The translations under genes and the position numbers were made by a program. DNA of 49,620 bases, from NCBI GenBank assembly GCA_021805275.1, contig JAJZFQ010000173.1:1-49620 (forward strand), written 5' to 3'. Source of the DNA: Pseudomonadota bacterium. GTDB taxonomy: Bacteria; Pseudomonadota; Gammaproteobacteria; Steroidobacterales; Steroidobacteraceae. Position 1 is the first letter of the stretch, and every line of letters starts with the position of its first letter. This document shows, one piece after another, positions 8,360-18,366 of this stretch. Below the pieces are notes generated by a model. The model saw only the letters and a program-made list of their open reading frames with translations. It searched no databases and was not told the DNA's origin.

Positions 8360-8460
8360 GTCCGTGGGCCTCGGCCGCGGAACGTGGAGCGGCTGCGCCC
8401 TCGGGGCGAACGCTTCGACAGCGTGACAGCCAGAAAGCCCCCCGAGGGGCTTTTTGTTTT
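8360..8460 (+). ncRNA. Candidate structured leader RNA / small RNA ending at an intrinsic terminator
   Basis: The roughly 100 bases after the predicted start fold into nested helices: CCGTGG 8362-8367 with CCGCGG 8375-8380; then an outer helix GGCTG 8391-8395 with CAGCC 8427-8431 enclosing two hairpins, CGCCC 8396-8400 / GGGCG 8404-8408 and ACGCT 8410-8414 / AGCGT 8420-8424; then a strong terminator. This looks like a three-way junction next to a terminator, as found in attenuators and small RNAs. No tRNA, 4.5S RNA or 6S RNA pattern fits. No Rfam family is recognised by eye. Confidence 0.4.
8434..8460 (+). terminator. Intrinsic terminator 1 in the rimP-nusA leader
   Basis: AAAGCCCC (8434-8441) pairs with GGGGCTTT (8446-8453) around a CCGA loop, followed by a T-rich tract with one G that runs to about 8462. 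This is a textbook intrinsic terminator on the plus strand. No protein gene ends here on that strand, so it terminates a leader or small RNA. Confidence 0.85.
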
Positions 8461-8580
8461 TTGGGTGACCGGCAGCCGGCCGGCGGTGCAGTGCCACCGC
8501 CCCCCGGGCGCGGGACGCCGGAGGCATTCCGGCGCGCGACGGTCCCCCGGCGGGTGCCGCGGCCGGTGCGCAGCAGTCGG
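8461..8580 (+). promoter_or_regulatory. Second structured leader module before rimP
   Basis: Two clean hairpins lie between the terminators: GGCGGTG 8482-8488 with CACCGCC 8495-8501, and CGCCGGA 8516-8522 with TCCGGCG 8528-8534. No promoter-like -10 is evident in this GC-rich stretch, so it is probably transcribed by read-through of terminator 1. It may be the regulatory part of terminator 2. Confidence 0.4.
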
Positions 8581-8608
8581 ACGGGCCGGGCGGCCCGTTT
8601 TGTTTTTT
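8581..8608 (+). terminator. Intrinsic terminator 2, 29 bases before rimP
   Basis: ACGGGCC (8581-8587) pairs with GGCCCGT (8592-8598) around GGGC, followed by TTTGTTTTTT. Only 29 bases separate the T-run from the rimP ATG and they hold no -10 element. Operon transcripts must therefore pass this terminator, which is the expected layout of an attenuator. Confidence 0.82.
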
Positions 8609-8637
8609 CGGCCTCGGCAGACGGGGGGAGCGGATCG

Positions 8638-9090
8638 ATGACGGGGACATTGCGAGAGCGGCTGATCGCCCTCATTGAGCCCCTGACCGAGCGGCTGGGG
8701 TACGAACTGGTCGATCTGGAGTACAGCGCCGGGCGCGGCAGCGCCGTTGTGCGCCTCTACATCGATCGGGCCGAGGGCGTCGGGATCGAGGACTGCGAGC
8801 GCGTCAGCCGGGAGGTCTCGGCGCTGCTCGATGTCGAGGATCCGGTCCCGATGGCCTACACCCTGGAGGTGTCCTCGCCGGGATTCGACCGGGTGCTGCG
8901 GACCCCGGCGCATTTCGAGCGATTCCTCGGCGCGCGGGTATTTGTCGAGCTCGCCGTGGCGCGCGAGGGGCGGCGCCGCTATACGGGCACGCTGCTTGCG
9001 GCGGGCGAGCCGGGGATCGAGCTGGAGGTCGACGGGACGCGTGTGGCGGTGCGCTATGGCGAGATCGCCAAGGCGAGACTGGCCGGTTAA
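8638..9090 (+). CDS. rimP: Ribosome maturation factor RimP
   Basis: Binds the 30S subunit during late assembly and is needed for efficient maturation. The 150-residue product shows the two family domains: an N-terminal alpha/beta domain (ELVDLEYSAGRGSAVVRLYI, then GVGIEDCERVSREVSALLD) and the conserved YTLEVSSPGFDRVL, followed by a C-terminal SH3-like barrel (about 82-150). The ATG at 8638 follows a GGGGGGAG ribosome site. The frame is open to 8461, but that part lies in the terminator region. It heads the conserved rimP-nusA-infB operon; no tRNA-fMet (metY) precedes it as in E. coli. Confidence 0.96.
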   Translation: MTGTLRERLIALIEPLTERLGYELVDLEYSAGRGSAVVRLYIDRAEGVGIEDCERVSREVSALLDVEDPVPMAYTLEVSSPGFDRVLRTPAHFERFLGARVFVELAVAREGRRRYTGTLLAAGEPGIELEVDGTRVAVRYGEIAKARLAG

Positions 9091-9132
9091 TTGGTGCGTG
9101 ACGCTCAGACGTCGGTTGCAGAGGTGACAGTA

Positions 9133-10629
9133 GTGAACAAGGAAATCCTGATGGTTGTCGATGCCGTCTCCAACGAGAAGGGCGTCGACAAAGAAGTGAT
9201 TTTCGAGGCGCTCGAGGCTGCGCTCGCCGCCGCTACGCGCCGCAAGCACGGGGAGGAATGGGACGTGCGGGTGGCAATCGACCGGCGCACCGGGGATTAC
9301 GAGACGTTCCGTCGCTGGAAGGTGTTCGCCGACGATTCCACCGAGTTGCAGGCCCCCGACCGCGAGCTGCGTCTGGAGGATGCGCTCGACCTCAATCCGG
9401 CCGCGGTGGTTGACGGGTTCGTCGAGCAGCCGATGGAGTCGGTCACATTCGGGCGCATCGCCGCCCAGCAGGCCAAGCAGGTCATCGTGCAGAAGGTGCG
9501 CGAGGCGGAGCGTCAGCAGGTGGTGGACGCGTATCAGGACCGTGTTGGCACGTTGGTGAGTGGCGTCGTCAAGCGCGTCGACCGCAATGGTATTTACATC
9601 GATCTTGGCTCCAACGCCGAGGGCTTCGTGTCGCGCAGCGACATGATCCCGCGCGAGCAGGTCAAGGCCCAGGACCGCATCAAGGCGTTCCTGCGCGAGG
9701 TGCGCTCGGAGCTGCGCGGGCCGCAGCTGTTCCTGACGCGCACCGCCCCGGAGTTCCTCATCGAGCTGTTCAAGCTGGAGGTGCCCGAGGTGGGCCAGGG
9801 GCTGATCCAGATCCTCGGGGCGGCGCGCGACCCGGGCGTGCGCGCCAAGATCGCCGTACGCTCGAGCGACCCGCGCATCGACCCGGTTGGGGCGTGCGTC
9901 GGCATGCGCGGCTCGCGCGTGCAGGCGGTCTCGAACGAGATCGCCGGCGAGCGCGTCGACATCATCCCCTACGTCGAGAACCCGGCGCAGTTCGTCATTA
10001 ACGCCATGTCGCCCGCCGAGGTGCAGTCGATCGTCGTCGATGAGGACGCCCACAGCATGGATATCGCGGTGGCCGAGGAGAAGCTCTCCCAGGCGATCGG
10101 CCGCGGCGGACAGAACATCCGTCTGGCGAGCCAACTGACCGGCTGGGAGCTCAACGTGATGACCGAGTCGGACGCGGAAGCCAAGAGCGACACCGAGGCG
10201 AAGACGCTGGTGCAGCTGTTCATGAAGCAGCTCGATGTCGACGAGGACGTGGCCACCATCCTGGCGCAGGAGGGTTTCTCGACGATCGAGGAGATCGCCT
10301 ACGTGCCGCAGGGCGAGCTCGCCGGGATCGCCGAGTTCGACGAGCAGATCGTCAAGGAACTGCGCAACCGTGCCCGCGACGTGCTGCTCACCCAGGCGAT
10401 CGCGAGCGAGGAGTCGCTCGACCAGTCGATGCCGGCGGAGGATCTGCTGCTGCTCGAGGGCATGAGTCCGGACCTGGCGCTCGCGCTTGCCCGCCGTGGC
10501 GTGCGCACGCGCGAGGACCTGGCCGAACAATCGGTCGACGATCTGAACGATATCGAGGGATTGGCGCCGGACGAGGCGGGCAAGCTCATCATGACTGCGC
10601 GGGCTCACTGGTTCGCGCCCAGCCACTGA
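9133..10629 (+). CDS. nusA: Transcription termination/antitermination factor NusA
   Basis: Binds RNA polymerase and RNA, promoting pausing and intrinsic termination and taking part in antitermination. The 498-residue product has the N-terminal polymerase-binding domain, an S1 domain (about 135-200, [23 protein letters not shown]), two KH domains ([19 protein letters not shown] and [18 protein letters not shown]) and two C-terminal acidic repeats ending [14 protein letters not shown], the long gammaproteobacterial form. A TTG at 9091 opens the frame earlier, but the GTG at 9133 matches the family start (MNKEIL) and follows GAGGTGAC. NusA is the obvious candidate to act on the terminators in the leader of its own operon. 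Confidence 0.97.
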   Translation: MNKEILMVVDAVSNEKGVDKEVIFEALEAALAAATRRKHGEEWDVRVAIDRRTGDYETFRRWKVFADDSTELQAPDRELRLEDALDLNPAAVVDGFVEQPMESVTFGRIAAQQAKQVIVQKVREAERQQVVDAYQDRVGTLVSGVVKRVDRNGIYIDLGSNAEGFVSRSDMIPREQVKAQDRIKAFLREVRSELRGPQLFLTRTAPEFLIELFKLEVPEVGQGLIQILGAARDPGVRAKIAVRSSDPRIDPVGACVGMRGSRVQAVSNEIAGERVDIIPYVENPAQFVINAMSPAEVQSIVVDEDAHSMDIAVAEEKLSQAIGRGGQNIRLASQLTGWELNVMTESDAEAKSDTEAKTLVQLFMKQLDVDEDVATILAQEGFSTIEEIAYVPQGELAGIAEFDEQIVKELRNRARDVLLTQAIASEESLDQSMPAEDLLLLEGMSPDLALALARRGVRTREDLAEQSVDDLNDIEGLAPDEAGKLIMTARAHWFAPSH

Positions 10630-10648
10630 CTCCAGGGGTGCAATACGT

Positions 10649-13260
<2,612 letters not shown>

Positions 13261-13261
<1 letters not shown>

Positions 13262-13626
13262 TGACCACTGCCGGCTCCAGGGTTCGCAAGATCGAATCGC
13301 AGCTGCAGCGTGTGATGGCGGAGCTGATTGCCCGCGAGGTCAAGGACCCGCGGGTCGGCAGCGTCACGATCACCGCGGTGCAACTCTCGGCGGACATGGG
13401 CGTGGCGCGCGTCTTCGTGGCGCCCTTCGCCTCGCGCCACGAACCGCAGGAGGTGCTGCGCGGCCTGGTCCGTGCCGGCGGCTTCCTGCGTGGGCAGATC
13501 GGGCGGGAGCTCGGATTGCGCCACGCGCCGCGACTCGAGTTCCAGCTCGACGACAGCGCTGAGAAGGCCGCGCGCCTGACCGGCCTGATCGATCGGGCCC
13601 GCGCCGAGGACGAGGCGAAGCACTGA
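13261..13626 (+). CDS. rbfA: 30S ribosome-binding factor A
   Basis: Cold-shock-related assembly factor of 121 residues that binds the 16S 5' helix region during 30S maturation. The KH-like fold is recognisable from RVRKIESQLQRVMAELIARE, VKDPRVGSVTITAVQLSADM and a C-terminal LRHAPRLEFQLDDS. The ATG at 13261 shares its A with the infB TGA stop (TGATG), a coupling arrangement. A frame open from 13171 lies inside infB and is not used. truB follows after 4 bases. Confidence 0.95.
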
Positions 13627-13630
13627 GCCG

Positions 13631-14521
13631 ATGCCCACCGGGATCGTGCTGCTCGACAAGCCCGCTGGGCTCTCCTCGAATGCCGCCCTGCAGCGCGTGC
13701 GGCGGCTCTACGGGGCCGCCAAGGCCGGGCATGCCGGCAGTCTCGACCCGCTTGCCACCGGGATGCTGCCGATCTGCCTCGACGAGGCGACCAAGATCGC
13801 CGGGGAGATTCTCTCCAGCCGCAAGCGCTACCGTTTCGCCATCGCGCTCGGGGAGCGCACCGCGACCGGGGATGCCGAGGGGGAAGTCATCGAGCGCTCA
13901 CCGGTGTCCGAGCTCGAGCCGCGGGGCATCGAGGCGGTTCTCGCCGGCTTTCTCGGCCCGGGCCTGCAGGTCCCGCCGATGTATTCGGCGCTGAAGCGCA
14001 ATGGCCGGCCGCTCTATGCGCTCGCGCGCGCCGGCGTGACGGTCGAGCGCGAGGCGCGCCCGGTCGAGCTGTTCGAGCTGACTCTCGAGGGCCTCGAGGC
14101 GCGGCGGCTGCAGCTCGCGACCGTGTGCTCCAAGGGCACCTACGTGCGCGTACTCGCCGAGGACATCGCCCGCGCGCTCGGCACCTGCGGGCACGTTGCG
14201 CTGCTGCGGCGCGAGTGGGTGGCGCCCTTCGAGCGCGAGCCGATGCACACCCTGGAGGCGCTCGAGCGCGCCGCGCACGCGGGCGAGGCGCCCCGGCTGC
14301 TGCCTGCGGATGCCCCGCTCGGCCACCTGCCGGCCGTGCGGCTCGATGCTGCGCGTGCCGAGCGGATCCGTCACGGGCAGGCAGTGCCCCATGAGGCGGT
14401 TGTGAGCGGGACGGTGCGCCTGTACGACGCCCAGGAGCGGTTCATGGGCCTCGGGGCGCTCGCGCCGGGTGAAGTGCGGCCCCGGCGGCTCTTTGCCGAG
14501 GTGCAGACACAGTCCTCCTGA
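13631..14521 (+). CDS. truB: tRNA pseudouridine-55 synthase
   Basis: Makes the universal pseudouridine 55 in the T-loop of tRNAs. In 296 residues it shows the N-terminal GIVLLDKPAGLSSN motif, the catalytic GSLDPLATGMLP with Asp39, the KRYRF strand, VPPMYSALKRNGRPLY, and CSKGTYVRVLAEDIA. A C-terminal PUA-like domain follows (about 245-296). The ATG lies 4 bases after the rbfA stop, so it belongs to the same operon. An 8-bp GC hairpin (14523-14530 with 14535-14542) directly follows the stop but lacks a T-run. Confidence 0.96.
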   Translation: MPTGIVLLDKPAGLSSNAALQRVRRLYGAAKAGHAGSLDPLATGMLPICLDEATKIAGEILSSRKRYRFAIALGERTATGDAEGEVIERSPVSELEPRGIEAVLAGFLGPGLQVPPMYSALKRNGRPLYALARAGVTVEREARPVELFELTLEGLEARRLQLATVCSKGTYVRVLAEDIARALGTCGHVALLRREWVAPFEREPMHTLEALERAAHAGEAPRLLPADAPLGHLPAVRLDAARAERIRHGQAVPHEAVVSGTVRLYDAQERFMGLGALAPGEVRPRRLFAEVQTQSS

Positions 14522-14567
14522 GGGGCCGCGCGGGCGCGGCCCTGCCGGGGGGAGCGCCTGCGGCCCT

Positions 14568-14819
14568 TCAGGGGCCGCCGGTGACGCTGACCGACGGGTC
14601 GAGCATCTGCAGCGCCTTGGCGGGGTTCGTCTGGCCCGTCTGGCGTAGCTGCCGCCCGCTGTAGGTGCGGGCAAACGGCTGGCACGCCGTGGAGCCGGTC
14701 TGCCGCGCCCGCGCCGAGCAGGCCGCCGCCGTGGCGGTCCGCGCGGCCGGGGCCGGCAGGCTCGAGCAACCCGACAGAGCGATCACGCTGCCGATAGCGA
14801 TGAGAAATGATCGGTTCAT
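14568..14819 (-). CDS. Small putative lipoprotein with plug-like C-terminal motif
   Basis: An 83-residue hypothetical protein on the strand opposite its neighbours. The N-terminus is a lipoprotein signal: MNRS, a hydrophobic stretch and the lipobox ALSGC with Cys18 as the lipidation site. Two further cysteines (at about 34 and 46) could form a disulfide. The C-terminal half reads RTYSGRQLRQTG then AKALQMLDPSVSVTG; its pattern (Tyr, Arg-rich turn, LRQ, then ALxxLDPS) resembles the first segment of TonB-receptor plugs, including that of the receptor at the start of this window (VRRARLRQ then ALYALP). The function is unknown. It sits in the truB-rpsO gap, where E. coli has no gene. The GC composition looks like its neighbours. 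Confidence 0.65.
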   Translation of the reverse strand: MNRSFLIAIGSVIALSGCSSLPAPAARTATAAACSARARQTGSTACQPFARTYSGRQLRQTGQTNPAKALQMLDPSVSVTGGP

Positions 14820-14851
14820 AGCCCCCCAAGCATAACGCCATTCTGCGAAAC

Positions 14852-14881
14852 TTGTCCCGGGAGCCGTATAACGGGTAAAAT
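14852..14881 (+). promoter_or_regulatory. Sigma-70-like promoter for rpsO
   Basis: TTGTCC (14852-14857), an 18-base spacer and TAAAAT (14876-14881) are followed by an AT-rich stretch unusual for this genome. The predicted start near 14888 gives a leader of about 46 bases to the ATG at 14934. A second -10-like TATAAC lies at 14867-14872. Confidence 0.55.
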
Positions 14882-14933
14882 TGTGGGCTTCATTAAAAGA
14901 GTACTTGATACAGTTACTTAGGACCGTGGTGCA

Positions 14934-15203
14934 ATGTCTTTAACCAGCGAGAAAAAGAGCGGGATCCTGTCGCAATACCAGCGCGGACCTGCGGATACCG
15001 GATCTCCCGAGGTTCAGGTTGCGCTGCTCTCGGAGCGCATCAATGGCCTGGGCGAGCACTTCAGCGCGCACAAGGCCGATCATGCCTCCCGGCGCGGCCT
15101 CGTGAAGCTCGTCAACCAGCGGCGCAAGCTGCTTGATTATCTGAAGGCGACTCAGCCGCAGACGTATCAGTCGCTCGTCGAGCGGCTGGGACTGCGCCGC
15201 TAA
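14934..15203 (+). CDS. rpsO: 30S ribosomal protein S15
   Basis: Primary 16S rRNA-binding protein that also forms a bridge to the 50S subunit. It has the standard 89 residues, with conserved [34 protein letters not shown] and [12 protein letters not shown]. The ATG at 14934 is preceded by TTAGGA. In E. coli S15 represses its own translation through a pseudoknot in the leader; the short leader here has no structure I can assign with confidence. pnp follows after a strong palindrome. Confidence 0.98.
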   Translation: MSLTSEKKSGILSQYQRGPADTGSPEVQVALLSERINGLGEHFSAHKADHASRRGLVKLVNQRRKLLDYLKATQPQTYQSLVERLGLRR

Positions 15204-15215
15204 ACCAACACCAGC

Positions 15216-15248
15216 AGGGCCGCGCGATCGCGCGGCCCTCGTCGTTTT
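15216..15248 (+). terminator. Perfect 24-base palindrome between rpsO and pnp
   Basis: Bases 15216-15239 are a perfect inverted repeat (12-bp stem, AGGGCCGCGCGA and its complement), followed by CGTCGTTTT. In E. coli the same place holds the rpsO terminator and the RNase III site through which PNPase controls its own mRNA, so a terminator and processing role is inferred. Confidence 0.65.
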
Positions 15249-15298
15249 CAGGCTCTGGTGTTGGCCGCTGAACCTGTCATTTTTACGAGGATCCGACT

Positions 15299-17383
15299 TT
15301 GAGCGTCAGCAAGTCTTTCCAATACGGCTCGCACACGGTCACACTTGAGACCGGCGAGCTCGCCCGTCAGGCCGAAGGGGCGGTACGCGTCTCCATGGGT
15401 GACACCGTGGTGTTGGTCACGGTGTGCGCGCAGAGGAGCCCGGCCGCCGGCCGCGATTTCCTGCCCTTGACCGTCAATTACGTCGAGAAGACCTACGCCG
15501 CGGGCCACATCCCGGGCGGGTTCTTCAAGCGTGAGGGCCGACCGAGCGAGAAGGAGACGCTGACTTCGCGTCTGATCGATCGTCCGATCCGCCCGTTGTT
15601 CCCCGACGGCTTCTACAACGACGTGCAGGTCGTGGCCACGGTGGTCTCCCTCGATCCACAGATCGATGCGGACATTCCCGCGCTGCTCGGCGCCTCCGCG
15701 GCGCTCGCCCTGTCGGGTCTCCCCTTCAATGGGCCGGTGGGTGCCGCACGGGTCGGTTGGAAGGACGGCCAGTACCTGCTCAATCCGACAGTCGCCGAGC
15801 TGGCCGAGTCCCGGCTGCACCTGGTGGTTGCCGGCACCGAGAAGGGCGTGTTGATGGTCGAGTCCGAGGCCAAGGGACTCACCGAGGAGCAGATGCTGGG
15901 CGCGGTCGTGTTCGGCCACCAGCAGATGCAGGCGGCCATCGGTGCCATCCGCGAGCTGGCCCGCGAGGCCGGTAAGCCGCGTTGGGACTGGAAAGCGCCG
16001 GCGCAGAGCGCCGAGCTCGATGCGGCGGTCGGGGCGAAGGCGCGCGAGGCGCTGGCGCAGGCCTACACCATCACCGAGAAGCAGCAGCGCTACGGGCGCG
16101 TCGGGCAGATCAAGAGCGAGGCCACTGCGGCGCTCACCGCGGGCGAGGCGGCCCCGTGGACGGCCGAGCAGGTCGATGCGGCGCTGTTCAAGCTCGAGAG
16201 CCAGATCGTCCGCCACCGGATTCTCAACGGCGAGCCGCGCATCGACGGACGCGATTGCAAGACGGTGCGCCCGATCACCGTCAAGGTCGGCGTGCTGCCG
16301 AGGACGCACGGTTCGGCGCTGTTCACCCGCGGGGAGACTCAGGCGCTGGTGGTCACCACGCTCGGCACGACCCGCGATGCGCAGATCATCGATGCGCTCG
16401 AGGGCGAGCGGCGCGAGCCGTTCATGCTGCATTATAACTTCCCGCCGTTCTCTGTCGGGGAGACCGGCATGATGGGCTCCCCGAAGCGGCGTGAGATCGG
16501 CCACGGGAACCTGGCCCGGCGCGGCGTGAACGCCATGATGCCGGACATGACCAAGTTCCCCTACGTCATCCGCGTCGTGTCGGAAGTTCTCGAATCGAAC
16601 GGCTCCAGCTCCATGGCGAGCGTGTGCGGCGCCTCGCTCTCGATGATGGACGCCGGTGTGCCGATCAAGGCGCCCGTGGCGGGCGTCGCCATGGGACTGG
16701 TGCTCGAGGACGGCCGCTTCAAGGTGCTCACCGACATCCTCGGCGACGAGGATCACCTCGGCGACATGGACTTCAAGGTCGCCGGCACCAAGGACGGCGT
16801 CACCGCGCTGCAGATGGACATCAAGGTCGAGGGGGTCACCCCGGAGATCATGAAGGTCGCGCTCGAGCAGGCGCGCGAGGGCCGCCTGCACATCCTCGGG
16901 GAGATGAACAAGCTCATCAGCACCCCGCGCAGCACCATGTCCGAGTGGGCCCCGTCGATCATTACCCTGAAGATCGATCCGGAGAAGATCCGCGATGTCA
17001 TCGGCAAGGGCGGCGCGGTGATCCGTCAGATCACCGAGGAGACCGGCACCACCATCGACATCGAGAGCGACGGCACGGTGAAGATCGCCTCGGTGAACGG
17101 CACGGCCGGCCGCGAGGCGCAGCGGCGCATCGAGCTCATCACCGCCGATGTGGAAGTCGGCCAGGTGTACGAGGGCAAGGTGGTGCGGCTGATGGACTTC
17201 GGCGCGTTCGTGACCATCCTGCCGGGCCGCGACGGTCTGGTGCACATCTCGCAGATCTCCAATGAGCGGGTCGAGCGCGTGAGCGACAAGCTCAAGGAAG
17301 GCGACGTGATCCGCGTGAAGGTGCTCGAAGTCGATCGCCAGGGGCGCATCCGCCTGTCGATGCGCGACGTCGACGCGGCCTGA
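15299..17383 (+). CDS. pnp: Polyribonucleotide nucleotidyltransferase (PNPase)
   Basis: Phosphorolytic 3'-5' exoribonuclease and degradosome component. The 694-residue protein has two RNase PH-like domains (1-220 and 310-540; [20 protein letters not shown] in the first, [14 protein letters not shown] and [18 protein letters not shown] in the second), a KH domain ([11 protein letters not shown] near 566) and an S1 domain from about 620. The start is a TTG at 15299 with GAGGAT 10 bases upstream; homologues begin at this position and no in-frame ATG precedes it. The protein lacks the longer acidic tail seen in E. coli. A strong terminator follows. Confidence 0.97.
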   Translation: MSVSKSFQYGSHTVTLETGELARQAEGAVRVSMGDTVVLVTVCAQRSPAAGRDFLPLTVNYVEKTYAAGHIPGGFFKREGRPSEKETLTSRLIDRPIRPLFPDGFYNDVQVVATVVSLDPQIDADIPALLGASAALALSGLPFNGPVGAARVGWKDGQYLLNPTVAELAESRLHLVVAGTEKGVLMVESEAKGLTEEQMLGAVVFGHQQMQAAIGAIRELAREAGKPRWDWKAPAQSAELDAAVGAKAREALAQAYTITEKQQRYGRVGQIKSEATAALTAGEAAPWTAEQVDAALFKLESQIVRHRILNGEPRIDGRDCKTVRPITVKVGVLPRTHGSALFTRGETQALVVTTLGTTRDAQIIDALEGERREPFMLHYNFPPFSVGETGMMGSPKRREIGHGNLARRGVNAMMPDMTKFPYVIRVVSEVLESNGSSSMASVCGASLSMMDAGVPIKAPVAGVAMGLVLEDGRFKVLTDILGDEDHLGDMDFKVAGTKDGVTALQMDIKVEGVTPEIMKVALEQAREGRLHILGEMNKLISTPRSTMSEWAPSIITLKIDPEKIRDVIGKGGAVIRQITEETGTTIDIESDGTVKIASVNGTAGREAQRRIELITADVEVGQVYEGKVVRLMDFGAFVTILPGRDGLVHISQISNERVERVSDKLKEGDVIRVKVLEVDRQGRIRLSMRDVDAA

Positions 17384-17405
17384 GCCGGGCACTCCGTACG
17401 GCGCA

Positions 17406-17446
17406 CGGGGTCCGCTCCCGCGAGGGGGCGGACCCCGTTTGCGTTT
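17406..17446 (+). terminator. Intrinsic terminator after pnp
   Basis: CGGGGTCCGC (17406-17415) pairs perfectly with GCGGACCCCG (17428-17437) around a 12-base loop, followed by TTTGCGTTT. It ends the rpsO-pnp unit. It also lies just beyond the 3' end of convergent gluQ. Confidence 0.8.
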
Positions 17447-17463
17447 GAGCCCGGCGCGCGCGG

Positions 17464-18366
17464 TCAGGACGGGGCGCGCAGCGCCACCTGGCGCAGGCCG
17501 TGAAAGGCCGCGGGGTTCCACTGCGCGAGCGCCCAGGCGAGCACCTCGCGGGCGGGCGCCCCGGCGAGGCTCGGCGGCGGCCCCTGGCGCAGCAGCTCGA
17601 GCACCTGAAACAACTGGGCCCCGGCGCGCCTGGGGTCGAGGGCGAGGGAGTGGCGGGACTTGGCGAGCTTCGCGCCGCCCGGCTCGGTGAGCAGCGGCAG
17701 GTGGGCATAGCGCGGTCGGGGTAAGCCGAGCGACTGTTGCAACGCGATCTGCCAGCCGGTGCTTGCGAGCAGGTCGGCCCCGCGCACGACGGCCGTGATG
17801 CCCTGCAGCGCATCGTCCACGACCACGGCCAGCTGGTAGGCGAACACCCCGTCGCGGCGGCGGACGATCACATCCCCGAGCGTTCCGGCGGGAAAGACGA
17901 TCCGGCCCTGAAAGGCATCCTCGAAGGCGAGGGCGAGCTGCTCATCGATCCGCAGCCGAGTGGCACTCGGTCCGCTGTGCCGGGTGCCGCCGCGGCAGGT
18001 CCCCGGGTAGCGGCCCTGGCCGGCCGCCTCGCTCGATCGCTCGCGGCGCGAGCAGCTGCACGGAAAGGTCAGCTCGAGCGCCGCCAGCCTCTGCAGCGCC
18101 GCATGGTAGTGCTCGGTGCGCCGGCTCTGATATTCGACCGCACCGTCCCAGTGCAGTTCGAACGCCTCCAGGGTCGCGAGAATGGCTTCGGCACCGCCGG
18201 GTCGGCGCCGCGCATGATCGAGGTCCTCGATGCGAACCCGCCAGGCTCCCCTGCGGCTGCGCGCCTCGAGGAAGCTGCCGGTTGCGGCGAGCAGCGAGCC
18301 GAGGTGCAGCGCGCCGCTCGGGGTGGGGGCGAATCGCCCGACGTAGTCCGGCTCGGCCGGGCGCTC
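17464..18366 (-). CDS. gluQ: Glutamyl-queuosine tRNA(Asp) synthetase, no standard start codon
   Basis: Transfers glutamate to queuosine-34 of tRNA-Asp; related to the GluRS catalytic core. The uninterrupted frame gives about 293 residues from Tyr-Val-Gly at 18345 (E. coli has 308). It shows YVGRFAPTPSG with the HIGH-like HLGS, VRIEDLD, zinc ligands CSC then YPGTC, VIVRRRDGVFAYQLAVVVDD, IVRGADLL and a KLSKS-like AKLAKS. The catalytic core is intact. However, between the upstream in-frame TGA (near 18538) and codon 166 of the enzyme there is no ATG, GTG or TTG; the first GTG is at 17871, mid-domain. The frame is +1 relative to dksA, and skipping one base at the dksA TGA enters it. The start coordinate is the first in-frame base after that T and is provisional. 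Near-cognate initiation (ACG), recoding, a start lost by mutation, or a sequence error are all possible. Confidence 0.8.
   Translation of the reverse strand, partial: ERPAEPDYVGRFAPTPSGALHLGSLLAATGSFLEARSRRGAWRVRIEDLDHARRRPGGAEAILATLEAFELHWDGAVEYQSRRTEHYHAALQRLAALELTFPCSCSRRERSSEAAGQGRYPGTCRGGTRHSGPSATRLRIDEQLALAFEDAFQGRIVFPAGTLGDVIVRRRDGVFAYQLAVVVDDALQGITAVVRGADLLASTGWQIALQQSLGLPRPRYAHLPLLTEPGGAKLAKSRHSLALDPRRAGAQLFQVLELLRQGPPPSLAGAPAREVLAWALAQWNPAAFHGLRQVALRAPS

Noticed and set aside
8225..8637. A tRNA-fMet or tRNA-Leu gene before rimP, as in other gammaproteobacteria
   Set aside because: No T-loop (GGTTCRANNCC), cloverleaf or CCA end could be found in the gap.
15248..17521. 757-codon minus-strand frame opposite pnp
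   Set aside because: A shadow of PNPase; Asp/His/Arg-rich with no recognisable domain.
17464..17871. A short 135-residue protein starting at the GTG at 17871
   Set aside because: It would be only the C-terminal part of GluQ; the homologous N-terminal domain continues in the same frame upstream without a stop.
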